From Pseudobutyrivibrio ruminis HUN009 (lineage in GTDB: Bacteria; Bacillota; Clostridia; Lachnospirales; Lachnospiraceae): DNA of 64,000 nt. Position 1 is the stretch's first letter, and every line of letters begins with the position of its first letter. Of the stretch, positions 43,952 through 52,227 are shown piece by piece. Made by a program: the position numbers and the translations under genes. Below the pieces are notes generated by a model that saw only the letters and a program-made list of their open reading frames with translations, searched no databases and had not been told where the DNA came from. The stretch covers positions 1 through 64,000 of the forward strand of contig NZ_JNLH01000002.1 of NCBI RefSeq assembly GCF_000703005.1. The letters run 5' to 3'.

Positions 43952-44784
43952 TATGCAACTTTGGAAAGTCCTGTGGCATCATACTTGTAAACCGAATCAG
44001 TAAGCTTATCGCAAGGTGCAACCTCTGTAGCATTTACAGTCTTAACAAGCTCTAAAAGCTCAATAGCCGATGGGCCAAATTCGTCCTTCAATACGAGAAT
44101 TTCATGTACGCTCGATGGAAGAATAAAGAAATCACCCTCAAGCTTTTCTCTAAGCTTCCCTAAGAATTCAGAGCATAAAACTCCTGCACCATGAATCATA
44201 TTTTCAGATGTAACCACATAAATTTCAGGTAATCCAAAATCTAAAGGTGCTTCCTCTCCCATCATCATAGCTAAAGCTTCCTCTAGTGTCTTTGTATCAA
44301 AATCCATATCGTGACTTACTACATTGAATAAATCTTCCTCTGTAAGGCCAACCTTTGTAAGCACTCCATCCCTAATAAGGAAAGAACCTTGGCCACCATC
44401 AATCTCACCAACTTCGACTCTGTATACAATAGCCATATCTAAATAATCTCTGTAAACAACACCTGGCTCTAAAATCACATTCCCTGCAGAAACCATCTGA
44501 GCCTTAACATGACCTAAAATATAGTCTTTATCTAAGATGTTCTCCATATTTATAGAAGGAACCTCTCTTGAAATAACCTCTAAAGCATACTTCATAACCT
44601 CTTCAAAGCTTGATAGCTCTCCTACATAAATAGTAGGACAAACCATCCTCTCTTCATCTATCTTCTTAATAACAAGACCTGTCTTAACCTCATTGTTCTT
44701 GTTAACTTTAGTCTTTTCCACAAAATACCCCTTATCCTTAAGCTCTCCATTAACCTTCTCAATTAATCCCTTTGTAACTCTCAT
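43951..44784 (-). CDS. DUF5688 family protein
   Basis: This 277-residue protein has the typical layout of DUF5688 proteins of Lachnospiraceae: NEVKTGLVIKKIDEERMVCP near residue 30, then PTIYVGEL, a central YRDYLDMAIVYRVEVGE, and a C-terminal HEILVLKDEFGPSAIEL. It is soluble and acidic. The family has no known function and is often present in several copies per genome. It stands alone with its own terminator hairpin. Confidence 0.85.
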   Translation of the reverse strand: MRVTKGLIEKVNGELKDKGYFVEKTKVNKNNEVKTGLVIKKIDEERMVCPTIYVGELSSFEEVMKYALEVISREVPSINMENILDKDYILGHVKAQMVSAGNVILEPGVVYRDYLDMAIVYRVEVGEIDGGQGSFLIRDGVLTKVGLTEEDLFNVVSHDMDFDTKTLEEALAMMMGEEAPLDFGLPEIYVVTSENMIHGAGVLCSEFLGKLREKLEGDFFILPSSVHEILVLKDEFGPSAIELLELVKTVNATEVAPCDKLTDSVYKYDATGLSKVA

Positions 44785-44835
44785 TTCTAAAATCTCCTTT
44801 AAAATAAATATCTTTCCTTGGACAAACCAAACTCC

Positions 44836-44916
44836 TTAAGGTATTGGCATAAAAGCCAAACACATAAAGAAAAACAATGAACAAAATGAAATCCATAAAT
44901 GGTCACTAAACTTCAT
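44836..44916 (-). CDS. 26-residue hydrophobic peptide
   Basis: An ATG at 44916 with an AGGTAGGTG ribosome site encodes MKFSDHLWISFCSLFFFMCL and then AFMPIP. It is a single membrane-spanning peptide of natural appearance, comparable in size to type I toxins or small membrane regulators. No homology is known to me. Confidence 0.4.
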   Translation of the reverse strand: MKFSDHLWISFCSLFFFMCLAFMPIP

Positions 44917-45138
44917 AATCACACCTACCTTCCTATCAAATTCAAAACCTAAATCAGCCCCAACCTAAAGCCTTGAAACCAACTTCAAATCTTTGAAAAT
45001 CCTATTTTTCTTCCGGCACCGAAGCCGGGAATTTGGAGCCCTATTTAGATTTAGCTTTTAGTTTTCCTATAAATCCTTTCTTTCAATATTTTTTCTTCCG
45101 TATACCTCGCGGTTTATTCGTTTGCCCGGAGACAAAAA

Positions 45139-45210
45139 AGGACATAGACCGGCTGCTATCAAGGGTTCGAAGAACTTGTCTTGCCCTTGATAGTAGCCGG
45201 TCTATGTCCT
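45139..45210. repeat. Long hairpin, 27-bp arms with one mismatch
   Basis: Arms at 45139-45165 and 45184-45210 are reverse complements except for one position; the loop is 18 bases. T runs follow on both strands (AACTTTTTG on plus, CTTTTTTG on minus). It is far longer than a normal terminator and is G+C-richer than its surroundings. It could be a strong bidirectional terminator, a miniature inverted-repeat element or a small RNA. Confidence 0.8.
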
Positions 45211-45284
45211 AACTTTTTGTTGGAGTGGCAAATGAAGAAACCGCAGGGGAAGGGAAAATGTAGAAAGGTTTATGAAAACTGAAA

Positions 45285-45405
45285 GATAAATCCCCCATCG
45301 GCGTAGCCGATTATAATCCTTCCTTGTAGCGAAGCGATTGGTCTGTGGAGATGGGCAGACCTGGGTCTGGAAGACCCTGCTAGGAATGGTACAAGTATCC
45401 ATTTT
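45285..45405. ncRNA. Candidate structured RNA or repeated intergenic element
   Basis: Several small perfect stems follow each other: ATCGGC-GTA-GCCGAT, GGTCTG...CAGACC and GGGTCT-GGA-AGACCC, with compensating G+C-rich arms in an A+T-rich setting. No protein frame is convincing. I do not recognise a known RNA family; orientation is undetermined. Confidence 0.35.
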
Positions 45406-45493
45406 CCGTTTCATATACTCTAGCCCCAAAATCACTAATACCCCAATTTCTTTTCAAGATATGCCTTATTAACGTTATAGAATTTTAATATTC

Positions 45494-45522
45494 TTGACAC
45501 CGTACGGTATTTATAATATTAT
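45494..45522 (+). promoter_or_regulatory. Lipoprotein promoter with CGTACG operator
   Basis: TTGACA (45494-45499), 17-base spacer, TATTAT (45517-45522). The spacer contains the palindrome ACCGTACGGT (45499-45508), one mismatch from the 14-mer found repeatedly near the sigma-like gene at 57.4-58.7 kb. Position between -35 and -10 suggests repression by a shared regulator. Confidence 0.65.
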
Positions 45523-45551
45523 CTTACAGTTGCAATTTAGAAAGGTAATAT

Positions 45552-46130
45552 ATGAAAAAGCAATTAACTTTGGTATTAGCACTTAGCACTATGCTTAGTG
45601 TAGCTCTCACAGGCTGTGGTTCATCAAAGAATGATAATGGAACCTCAGCTGCTAGCACAAACAATAGTACAGAAGAAACATCATCTTCTTCTGTAGATAC
45701 AAGTAGCTTTACAGACTTTACTGTAGAAGGTGCTGAACATAAGGTAACCTTCAAGTATGATAATGAGGCATATGAATTAGAAGAAGCTACTTTAGAAATG
45801 CTTGATTCAGTAAATAAATGCTATGTTGCAGATAAGCTTGGCTCTGTAACAGTATCAATGTCACATTATAATGGTCAGGATATGACAGCAGAAGATGCTG
45901 AAAAGAGAATGACAAGTAATGAAAACATGATGAATTCAATTCATGATTATACTTGTGAAGCATATTCTAACAGCGGATTTGATGGATATGTGGAGACCTA
46001 TTATAACAATACAACCAATTCAGCTAATCGCTATTATGTATTAACAGATGGAGACTTCTATATGTACGTAGAAGTAAGCTACCTACTCTCTGACCCATTT
46101 GATTTAGAATTTTCCGTAGAAACAATGTAA
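45552..46130 (+). CDS. Secreted lipoprotein, unknown
   Basis: This 192-residue protein has a lipoprotein signal peptide (MKKQLTLVLALSTMLSVALT) and lipobox LTGC, with the lipid Cys at residue 22. A Ser/Thr/Asn-rich linker (about 25-55) and a compact mature domain of about 135 residues (FTVEGAEHKVTFKYDNEAYE) follow. It is anchored outside the cell membrane. The function is not recognised. Its promoter carries the CGTACG palindrome; a terminator follows its stop. Confidence 0.82.
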   Translation: MKKQLTLVLALSTMLSVALTGCGSSKNDNGTSAASTNNSTEETSSSSVDTSSFTDFTVEGAEHKVTFKYDNEAYELEEATLEMLDSVNKCYVADKLGSVTVSMSHYNGQDMTAEDAEKRMTSNENMMNSIHDYTCEAYSNSGFDGYVETYYNNTTNSANRYYVLTDGDFYMYVEVSYLLSDPFDLEFSVETM

Positions 46131-46151
46131 CATCCCCCCATTGCAACACCG

Positions 46152-46176
46152 CCCCTGATAAAACAGGGGTTTTTTT
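46152..46176 (+). terminator. Intrinsic terminator of the lipoprotein gene
   Basis: CCCCTG (46152-46157) pairs with CAGGGG (46164-46169) around ATAAAA, followed by seven T. Confidence 0.88.
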
Positions 46177-46312
46177 AGTATCCTAAAAAAATACCAAAAA
46201 ATACATTAAAAATCAGGGATTATTTTTTATTCCAGCCATTATTTAAAAAAACAGGTTTACAAAATAAAGATTTATTTCTTTTTACCTGTTAGAGAAAAAG
46301 GAGGAAATAAAA

Positions 46313-46654
46313 ATGACCCTAAAATACTTATCAAACAACAAACTTCAGAAAATTACCAACACACTTTCAAAGGAGGCCTTTGACAACCCATATCCCTACC
46401 CAATCATCTTCGTAGACCCAAAAGAGGTTAATACAGCTCGCTTCTATCCTTGTGTAGATATCCCAGGAGGGCATGAAGACGAATGCTTCATCGAAGTGTC
46501 AAAGAAACTTCGAAAAGCATCTCCTCAGACCTTCATACGTTGCCTACTATCTTGCCTGAAAGAGTACAACGACTGGTGGTATGGCTATGAAGTTCGTTGT
46601 GCCCTCACTCAAGAAGATATAAATAATCTAATAAAGACCTTAGATGAACCCTAA
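46313..46654 (+). CDS. Unknown 113-residue protein
   Basis: AAAAGGAGG lies upstream of the ATG. It is a soluble protein with an aromatic-rich C-terminal half (CLKEYNDWWYGYEVRCALTQ). The family is not recognised. It stands between two terminated units; 80 bases separate it from the DUF2325-like gene, which may share the transcript. Confidence 0.65.
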   Translation: MTLKYLSNNKLQKITNTLSKEAFDNPYPYPIIFVDPKEVNTARFYPCVDIPGGHEDECFIEVSKKLRKASPQTFIRCLLSCLKEYNDWWYGYEVRCALTQEDINNLIKTLDEP

Positions 46655-46734
46655 TCAAATATAAATGTAGATAAAAGCTATTTTCTCTTATGGTAGAATA
46701 ACTATATATCTTATATGCATAAGGAGAACCCTCT

Positions 46735-48375
46735 ATGAAATTACCATATGACGCGTTTGAAAATAATTCCATCATGCAACAAGCTGGAGATCTAATTGCT
46801 AAGAAATATGCATCTCTTATTGTTGAGGATCAATATAACCGTGAAAACGGCATTATTATCGAACCTGATACAACGGGTGTAGACTTCTACTTTCTGCAGG
46901 ATTTTATGACTGATGAAATGTATGTAGATTTTCCTGTAATTGAACAAGATTTCATGGCTCATTGTGGTAGCAGATTAAAAGAATTTGATGATGTTTGTTG
47001 GTATGACCAGACATATATAGGTATCTCAAGACCTGTAGATGTCATGTATAGCAACGTCCTTAGATTAATATTCAATGGTGCTAAATTAGGAGACTCTTAT
47101 TGCCTAGAATTAATCAAATCTTTGTATAAGACATATTACAAAAAAGAATATCGTACGTTTAAAAAATTCGATGTCTTCGCACCGGAAGATATTCTATGTA
47201 TTACAGAGGACGACGAAATCTCTATGAATAGAGATTATGCTATAGCCCGTGTCATGTGCATGGCACTCTTCTTCAATAAAAAACTAAGTGATGATTGCGC
47301 CTTATGGTATAAGATTTTTGACATGAAAAGGGAAGAATTCTATAAGCTTGTAGACCTTGCCATTAATAGAATTGATGTTAAGGAAGAAACAATGGAAGAA
47401 GCTGCAAGGCAGATTGATGAATGGAATGAGAAATCTCTTAAAGACGAATCTACTATACAAACCTATAAGGATATTATTGAGTTTTCAAATGCATGTTTTC
47501 ATATTGCAGGGTACCAAGATGACTATGATAAAACCTGCATGACTATGTTCCAAGGTGGTAGGCTTCATTTAATCATTACACTTTCAATCTTAAAGACATT
47601 ACATCCTAAGCGTAAATATACTTTTGAAGAAGTACAGGTATGTACTCGTATCCGTGACTTAATAGTAGCACTAACTGATACCGCTCATGATTTCGACTAT
47701 GAGACCAGCTACTTGTTAGGCACCGATTTAGATGAAGCAGACTTAAAAGAGGTAGTCTTTAAACCATTAACAAATATAGCTGAAAATAAGTCTACTAAAC
47801 CAAAGGAATTAGTTAATACAGCTCCTGTGTCTTGTGGTAATGCTTCAAATGAAGACTATCTAAAGGAAATTGCAGAGCTACGAAATAAGTTAAATAAAGC
47901 CGAACAAGATATCCAATACCTTCGTAGTAACAATAAAAAAGCAAAAACCGAAGCTGCTACTTTTGAATCTTTAAAGAATCAGTTGGAAGCAGAGCACGAG
48001 GAATTAATCCATCTTAGAAACTACGTTTACAATCTTACTGACGAGACTGTCCCAGAATCTAATACAAACGTAGAGCAACTGAAAAAAGCCATCGAAGACA
48101 AAAACATCCTTATCATCGGAGGCCATCCAAACTGGCACAATAAGCTTAAAACCTTATTCCCTAACTGGAGCTTCATAGGCGTAGAGAAGTTCGCTTCACT
48201 AAACCCTGCAACAGCCGATGGCAGGGATAAAGTATACTTCTTCAGTAACTTTATCGGTCACTCAGAATACTACCGCTTCACTTCATATATGCAGAAGCAC
48301 GACATCAACTATGGCTACTTGAAGGACACCAACACTGACAGTAATATCAAGCAAATATTCGAAGAGCTTAAGTAA
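46735..48375 (+). CDS. Large protein with coiled coil and DUF2325-like C-terminus
   Basis: This is a 546-residue protein. Residues 1-360 are helical without a named domain (it includes RIRDLIVALTDTAHDFDYET). A coiled coil spans about 370-445, and the end (about 460-546, ILIIGGHPNWHNKLKTLFPN ... DKVYFFSNFIGHSEYYRF) resembles DUF2325, a Rossmann-like domain in Gram-positive accessory genes. The function is unknown; such proteins occur in mobile regions and have been suspected of a defence role. Followed by convergent terminator hairpins. Confidence 0.72.
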   Translation: MKLPYDAFENNSIMQQAGDLIAKKYASLIVEDQYNRENGIIIEPDTTGVDFYFLQDFMTDEMYVDFPVIEQDFMAHCGSRLKEFDDVCWYDQTYIGISRPVDVMYSNVLRLIFNGAKLGDSYCLELIKSLYKTYYKKEYRTFKKFDVFAPEDILCITEDDEISMNRDYAIARVMCMALFFNKKLSDDCALWYKIFDMKREEFYKLVDLAINRIDVKEETMEEAARQIDEWNEKSLKDESTIQTYKDIIEFSNACFHIAGYQDDYDKTCMTMFQGGRLHLIITLSILKTLHPKRKYTFEEVQVCTRIRDLIVALTDTAHDFDYETSYLLGTDLDEADLKEVVFKPLTNIAENKSTKPKELVNTAPVSCGNASNEDYLKEIAELRNKLNKAEQDIQYLRSNNKKAKTEAATFESLKNQLEAEHEELIHLRNYVYNLTDETVPESNTNVEQLKKAIEDKNILIIGGHPNWHNKLKTLFPNWSFIGVEKFASLNPATADGRDKVYFFSNFIGHSEYYRFTSYMQKHDINYGYLKDTNTDSNIKQIFEELK

Positions 48376-48383
48376 ACAATAAA

Positions 48384-48433
48384 GGCGGAGCAAGAGCTCC
48401 GCCAAAAAATGGAGTCCACAATGTGGGCTCCAT
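48384..48433. terminator. Two tandem hairpins between convergent genes
   Basis: GGCGGAGC / GCTCCGCC (48384-48403) and ATGGAGTCCAC / GTGGGCTCCAT (48409-48433). On the minus strand the second is followed by TTTTTT, giving a good terminator for the 48440 gene; the first probably stops plus-strand transcription. Confidence 0.75.
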
Positions 48434-48439
48434 TCTCAA

Positions 48440-48634
48440 CTAACATATTAAATTGAATATAGTAACAACCAATGCTACCGGAGGAATCATGATTAGCAAC
48501 ATGCTCGATAAACAACTACCATTAGGCTTATTACCACCACTTCCACCACCTTTATCTTCCTCGTCTTCTTCTAGAATAATCTCTGTAAGAAGTATATCAT
48601 CCATACCAATGTTACCATCGTTATTCCAATCCAT
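48440..48634 (-). CDS. Small EF-hand/dockerin-like membrane-anchored protein
   Basis: This 64-residue protein begins MDWNNDGNIGMDDILLTEII, a calcium-loop pattern (D-x-N-x-D-G-x-I-x-x-x-D) like half a dockerin. A very acidic segment (EEDEEDKGGGSGG) and one C-terminal membrane helix (SMLLIMIPPVALVVTIFNL) follow. GGAGGTATG sequence precedes the start. Similar short proteins are frequent in Clostridia; no function is known. Confidence 0.65.
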   Translation of the reverse strand: MDWNNDGNIGMDDILLTEIILEEDEEDKGGGSGGNKPNGSCLSSMLLIMIPPVALVVTIFNLIC

Positions 48635-48661
48635 ACATACCTCCGATAAGTTCTCTACCTA

Positions 48662-49462
48662 CTAATTATCCTTAACGTTATATTTGGTATTTATTGAGCG
48701 TAATAATTCAAGCTCAACCTCTTTAAATTTTTCAGTCTGATAGAAATACAGCTTAATCTCTTTGTTTTGCTTTGCGCATTCTAAAACTACTTTATTCATC
48801 TTGCAGTTAGTAGTCTGTCCACCTTCAAAACAATTCCTAGCTGATATGACACCATATCCTGTATTGAAGCGATTTCTTAGATTCGCAGTTTCACCAATAT
48901 AGATAATCTCATCGTCTACTATCCATAAATATACACCCGGTACCTCATCGGCAGAAATCTTAAACTTACAGAATGTGCCTCCACCATAGCCATGCAATTT
49001 TAGATTATGCATATTCTGATATCTTGACTGTGGAGCATCTTCGATTACTAGTCCATTGGAATCACGCTCTACATCAATAATCTGCAGAAACATAAAGTCG
49101 TAACCGGCAACATTAATTGTTTCCTGTGCTGAAGGTGCTTTGGATAAAATTATTTTCTTGCTAACATCACTTTTGGGAGAAGGTTTCCGATTTGTAGTAT
49201 GAGATAGTATTTCTCCAGTAGATACCTTCCTAAATTCAATTTGCTTTCTAATTAAATCCTTTTTGGAAACAACATAACCCGCATCTATCCATGAAAAAGC
49301 ATGAGAATGCGAATTGTTTCCACTAGACCAAAATGCCCCATGATTATATGCAGAATTAGGAAGTGAAAAACCTAAAATCCCTTCTATTTTCTCAAATGAA
49401 AGTGATATTACTGACTTATTGCAGCATCGCAAATAGTCTCCTAAAGGATCATACTTACTCAT
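48662..49462 (-). CDS. DUF7662 plus GIY-YIG nuclease-domain protein
   Basis: This is a 266-residue protein. The N-terminal domain (YDPLGDYLRCC ... GILGFSLPNSAYNHGAFWSS) matches the DUF7662 pattern. The C-terminal GIY-YIG-like domain (about 175-260) starts GVYLWIVDDEIIYIGETANL, with the Arg of LRNRFN and a final Glu in KEVELELLRSIN. GIY-YIG enzymes cut DNA using one metal ion. The gene begins inside the stop of the upstream ATPase gene (TAATG). The pair probably acts as one system. Confidence 0.8.
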   Translation of the reverse strand: MSKYDPLGDYLRCCNKSVISLSFEKIEGILGFSLPNSAYNHGAFWSSGNNSHSHAFSWIDAGYVVSKKDLIRKQIEFRKVSTGEILSHTTNRKPSPKSDVSKKIILSKAPSAQETINVAGYDFMFLQIIDVERDSNGLVIEDAPQSRYQNMHNLKLHGYGGGTFCKFKISADEVPGVYLWIVDDEIIYIGETANLRNRFNTGYGVISARNCFEGGQTTNCKMNKVVLECAKQNKEIKLYFYQTEKFKEVELELLRSINTKYNVKDN

Positions 49463-50337
49463 TACAGCTGTTCTCCTATAGCTTCAAACTCTTCTCTTCT
49501 ATCCATAAAAAATTTATAGTATTCTTGTACATTTTTTAGTAGATGCCAGTCATTTGGCCCAGCTGGATTCTTATCCAAGTCATAAACTAAAGCATCTCGT
49601 ATAGACAGTATAAATGGTGAGTGTGTTGCAATTATAAACTGACATCGAAATCCTCTAACTGACTGCTCTAAGAAATTTACCAATTCCAACTGCATTTCTG
49701 GAGATAAGCTATTCTCTGGCTCATCTAGAATATAAATACCATTCTCTTTTATCTTTCTAGTAAAGTATCTAAAAGCTGATTCTCCATTTGAATACTCTCT
49801 GACATTGTCTATTAACGTTTTTCTTATATATTGAGACTGAGTCTTTGATTTAGCTGCATTGTGTTTTCTCAACTCCTCGATATCATCGATAGATTTAAGC
49901 TGATATGAGCTATACTTATAATCCATGTATTCTTCAAATCGATCTTCCCGTTTATTATCAATACCCTCATTCAATCTTCTGATATCAAGCATATAGTCAA
50001 AGATATCATCAGAAGTAATTATCACCTTCTCGTCCATTTGAGCATTGGCATAATCTAAGTCGCAGCGCTCTAGATAGTCCTCATAGAAATTAGAACGATT
50101 ATAAGGAGCCATTCTCGCGGCACCAATCTTTTCCGCAATTATATTTAGCATAGTAGTCTTTCCTGAACCATTACCACCATACAAAATAGTTATGTCCTTA
50201 AATCTAATTTCTTCTATCCCTTTTTGTGGCAATAGCTGAAAAGGGTAGAAGCTATCGTAACAGGTTCTTTTTATTGAATTTAAAAACATTTCCTCAGCTA
50301 GACCTGAGGCAAAATAAAAGTTTTTCAAGTATACCAT
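49462..50337 (-). CDS. AAA/SMC-type ATPase partnered with the GIY-YIG protein
   Basis: In this 291-residue protein, Walker A is LYGGNGSGKTTMLN (about residues 52-65), the signature region NGESAFRYF lies near 170, and Walker B plus D-loop is YILDEPENSLSPEMQ, followed by the H-loop IATHSPFIL. It belongs to the AAA_21-like ABC-type ATPases that occur in OLD-, Gabija- and PrrC-like defence systems with a separate nuclease. Coupling to a DUF7662/GIY-YIG nuclease suggests a two-gene defence pair; that is inferred. Confidence 0.8.
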   Translation of the reverse strand: MVYLKNFYFASGLAEEMFLNSIKRTCYDSFYPFQLLPQKGIEEIRFKDITILYGGNGSGKTTMLNIIAEKIGAARMAPYNRSNFYEDYLERCDLDYANAQMDEKVIITSDDIFDYMLDIRRLNEGIDNKREDRFEEYMDYKYSSYQLKSIDDIEELRKHNAAKSKTQSQYIRKTLIDNVREYSNGESAFRYFTRKIKENGIYILDEPENSLSPEMQLELVNFLEQSVRGFRCQFIIATHSPFILSIRDALVYDLDKNPAGPNDWHLLKNVQEYYKFFMDRREEFEAIGEQL

Positions 50338-50427
50338 TCGTTTAGTTCCTCATCATATTATGTCTAGTCTCACAGAATATGTGATATACATGTTGTTCAA
50401 TTCATAATCCTACAAATTCAAATTGTC

Positions 50428-50739
50428 CTAGTCGGTATTCTCTTCTGTAAGCTTATCTATTATTCGTTTTATAATTTCCGAAGATATATCATCTACTCTG
50501 TAACAATTACCAAATTCCTTACTGTTATAAATGTAATTATTTCTGATATACAACCCCAAAGAAAAGTGATATTCAACTGGCCTCGGATTCTTAATCATAT
50601 ATTCCTTAGACTCCTGGCTCAATTCCCCAATAATTTGATTTGCCACTTTATCAACGTTCTTATCTAGGTCCTTCCAATTAGTCCCATACATTGATACATA
50701 CACCATTTCTTTTATTTGTTTTGTTAAATCAGTATCCAT
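50428..50739 (-). CDS. Small unknown protein (DUF6794-like)
   Basis: This 103-residue protein includes the segment PRPVEYHFSLGLYIRNNYIYN, which resembles DUF6794, and an otherwise helical composition. Soluble. It is separated by 90-110 bases from both neighbours, so it is probably its own unit. Confidence 0.6.
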   Translation of the reverse strand: MDTDLTKQIKEMVYVSMYGTNWKDLDKNVDKVANQIIGELSQESKEYMIKNPRPVEYHFSLGLYIRNNYIYNSKEFGNCYRVDDISSEIIKRIIDKLTEENTD

Positions 50740-50850
50740 ATTTTTCTCCAGTATAGTAAGTGCGTATTGTGATTTAGGATATAAAATGCCTATAAAACTC
50801 GATTTTGCAGTGTTTTATGCTCTTTGTTCTTTCTAATATTTTTTTATTTA

Positions 50851-51270
50851 TTAAGACTTATCATCTATTTCTTTCAATCGCTCTAACCACTTTATGACTG
50901 TTCCATCTTTTAATGCAGCGAGCAAAGTACCCTCACAGAATCTCTCTCCACGTAGTAGGCCTGTAAACATGGCCATTACTCCCTGTCCATCCATGTTTGA
51001 AACATCAGCCTCTATTAAAACGTTATATTTCCATTCAAGTCCTCTGTCCTCTAATAATTGATTATAATTCTTCAATTCAAAATCAGGATTATCATCAGTA
51101 AACTTTATAATGGCCTCAATCAATTGATGTACAACATTAGTATGTCTAGGAAAAGGCATCTGCTTTGGATCTTCATTTGTCCCAGCATGGGTATTATCAA
51201 AAATCCACTCCCCATATGAATCTGTTCTTAAAGGCTCTAATAAAGCTATTAACTCACTATATTTCCCCAT
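50851..51270 (-). CDS. DUF6508-like protein of the ADP-ribosylglycohydrolase operon
   Basis: This 139-residue protein has the pattern YGEWIFDNTHAGTNEDPKQM, then LIEADVSNMDGQGVMAMFTG, then LLRGERFCEGTLLAALKDGT, which fits DUF6508, a small family often near ADP-ribosylglycohydrolases. It lies 6 bases after that gene here. The function is unknown; a role in the same NAD- or ADP-ribose-linked pathway is inferred from linkage. Confidence 0.72.
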   Translation of the reverse strand: MGKYSELIALLEPLRTDSYGEWIFDNTHAGTNEDPKQMPFPRHTNVVHQLIEAIIKFTDDNPDFELKNYNQLLEDRGLEWKYNVLIEADVSNMDGQGVMAMFTGLLRGERFCEGTLLAALKDGTVIKWLERLKEIDDKS

Positions 51271-51276
51271 AATTAC

Positions 51277-52227
51277 CTATACCAATCCTTCTATCCATTC
51301 TTTCTTTGGAATAACATCAAGCCATTCACAAGGAATATCATCCATGCCATAGCATGCCCCTGCCAAGCCGCCAGCTACAGCCCCAACAGTATCAGTGTCA
51401 TCTCCTAAATTTACTGCTTTTAAAACACACTCTGCATAGGAATTGGTATTAAGGAAGCACCATATAGCTGCCTCTAAAGTATCAACAACATATCCGCTAC
51501 TTTTAATCTCATTTTCTGAAAGCTGCATGAATGAATCTATATCCCATATTCTTTCAAAGGATTTAATCTCTTCCTTAATAAGCTCATCAGATTCTTTTTC
51601 TTCAAGATACTGTCTTGTCCAATCAAGGCTCTGTTTAACTTCATCTAGCTTATCCATATCGCTGAGTAAAATGTCTGCAACTAGTTTACTATAGATAAGA
51701 CATGCCAGCTTACTGCGTGGATGTGCATGTGTTAGGGCTGACATATTGTAAATGTACTCCACATCATTTACGTTCTCCCACGCAAGACTTTCTTTATGAT
51801 GTAAAGCTGTAGGCATCGCTCTCATCAAGGAACCATTACCGTTATCCCACTCAGTAATACCACCGCTCAAAAGTGGTTCTGCGCCTTTACCATACCTAAT
51901 CAAGGCTCTTGCAGTAGCCACACCATTATCAAAGTTCTCACCATAAGGTGTATATTCTCCGTACATAAGCCAATTAGTAAATTTATCCATTAACTTACTA
52001 TAGTCTGGCTCAGTATCCCCTGCTTCTTTGTACCATTCCAATGTTGCTATTGTCATACTTGAATCATCTGACCAGGTACCTGCTGGCTGATTATGTGTAC
52101 CATAAGCCCGCATACCAGTAACTGGATCTGCTTTTCTTTCCTCTCGACTCGTAAATTCCACCGGTACCCCTAAAGCATCTCCAACTATAACACCCATTAT
52201 TGCGGAATGATCATTTCCTTTAGTCAT
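51277..52227 (-). CDS. ADP-ribosylglycohydrolase family protein
   Basis: This protein of about 316 residues starts at 52227 (MTKGNDHSAIMGVIVGDALG), where ATGACTAA overlaps the stop of the ATP-grasp gene. The family metal sites are visible as TWSDDSSMTIATL and, near the end, NLGDDTDTVGAVAGGLAG. ARH-type enzymes remove ADP-ribose from proteins, nucleic acids or small molecules. It belongs to a five-gene minus-strand operon with an ATP-grasp ligase. Confidence 0.92.
   Translation of the reverse strand: MTKGNDHSAIMGVIVGDALGVPVEFTSREERKADPVTGMRAYGTHNQPAGTWSDDSSMTIATLEWYKEAGDTEPDYSKLMDKFTNWLMYGEYTPYGENFDNGVATARALIRYGKGAEPLLSGGITEWDNGNGSLMRAMPTALHHKESLAWENVNDVEYIYNMSALTHAHPRSKLACLIYSKLVADILLSDMDKLDEVKQSLDWTRQYLEEKESDELIKEEIKSFERIWDIDSFMQLSENEIKSSGYVVDTLEAAIWCFLNTNSYAECVLKAVNLGDDTDTVGAVAGGLAGACYGMDDIPCEWLDVIPKKEWIEGLV

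Larger units (their letters stand above)
44785..45551. other. Gene-poor stretch with hairpins and promoter
   Basis: This is 767 bases holding only a possible 26-codon ORF (44836-44916, minus), a long hairpin (45139-45210), a region of several small hairpins (45285-45405) and the promoter of the lipoprotein gene. Minus-strand open frames across 45202-45435 look non-coding. Confidence 0.6.

Noticed and set aside
43701..44003. 100-codon plus-strand frame with a Gly/Lys/Arg/Ser-rich start
   Set aside because: It crosses four inverted repeats and the end of the DUF5688 gene on the other strand, with no family-like sequence.
45202..45435. 77-codon minus-strand open frame beginning MILGLEYMKRK
   Set aside because: It runs through one arm of the long hairpin and all the small stems, has no ribosome site and its composition is not protein-like; the sequence is better explained as structured non-coding DNA.
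47152..47165. CGTACG in TATCGTACGTTTA
   Set aside because: It lies inside the coding sequence of the DUF2325-like gene and the flanks do not match the palindrome consensus; one or more chance occurrences of the hexamer are expected in 64 kb.
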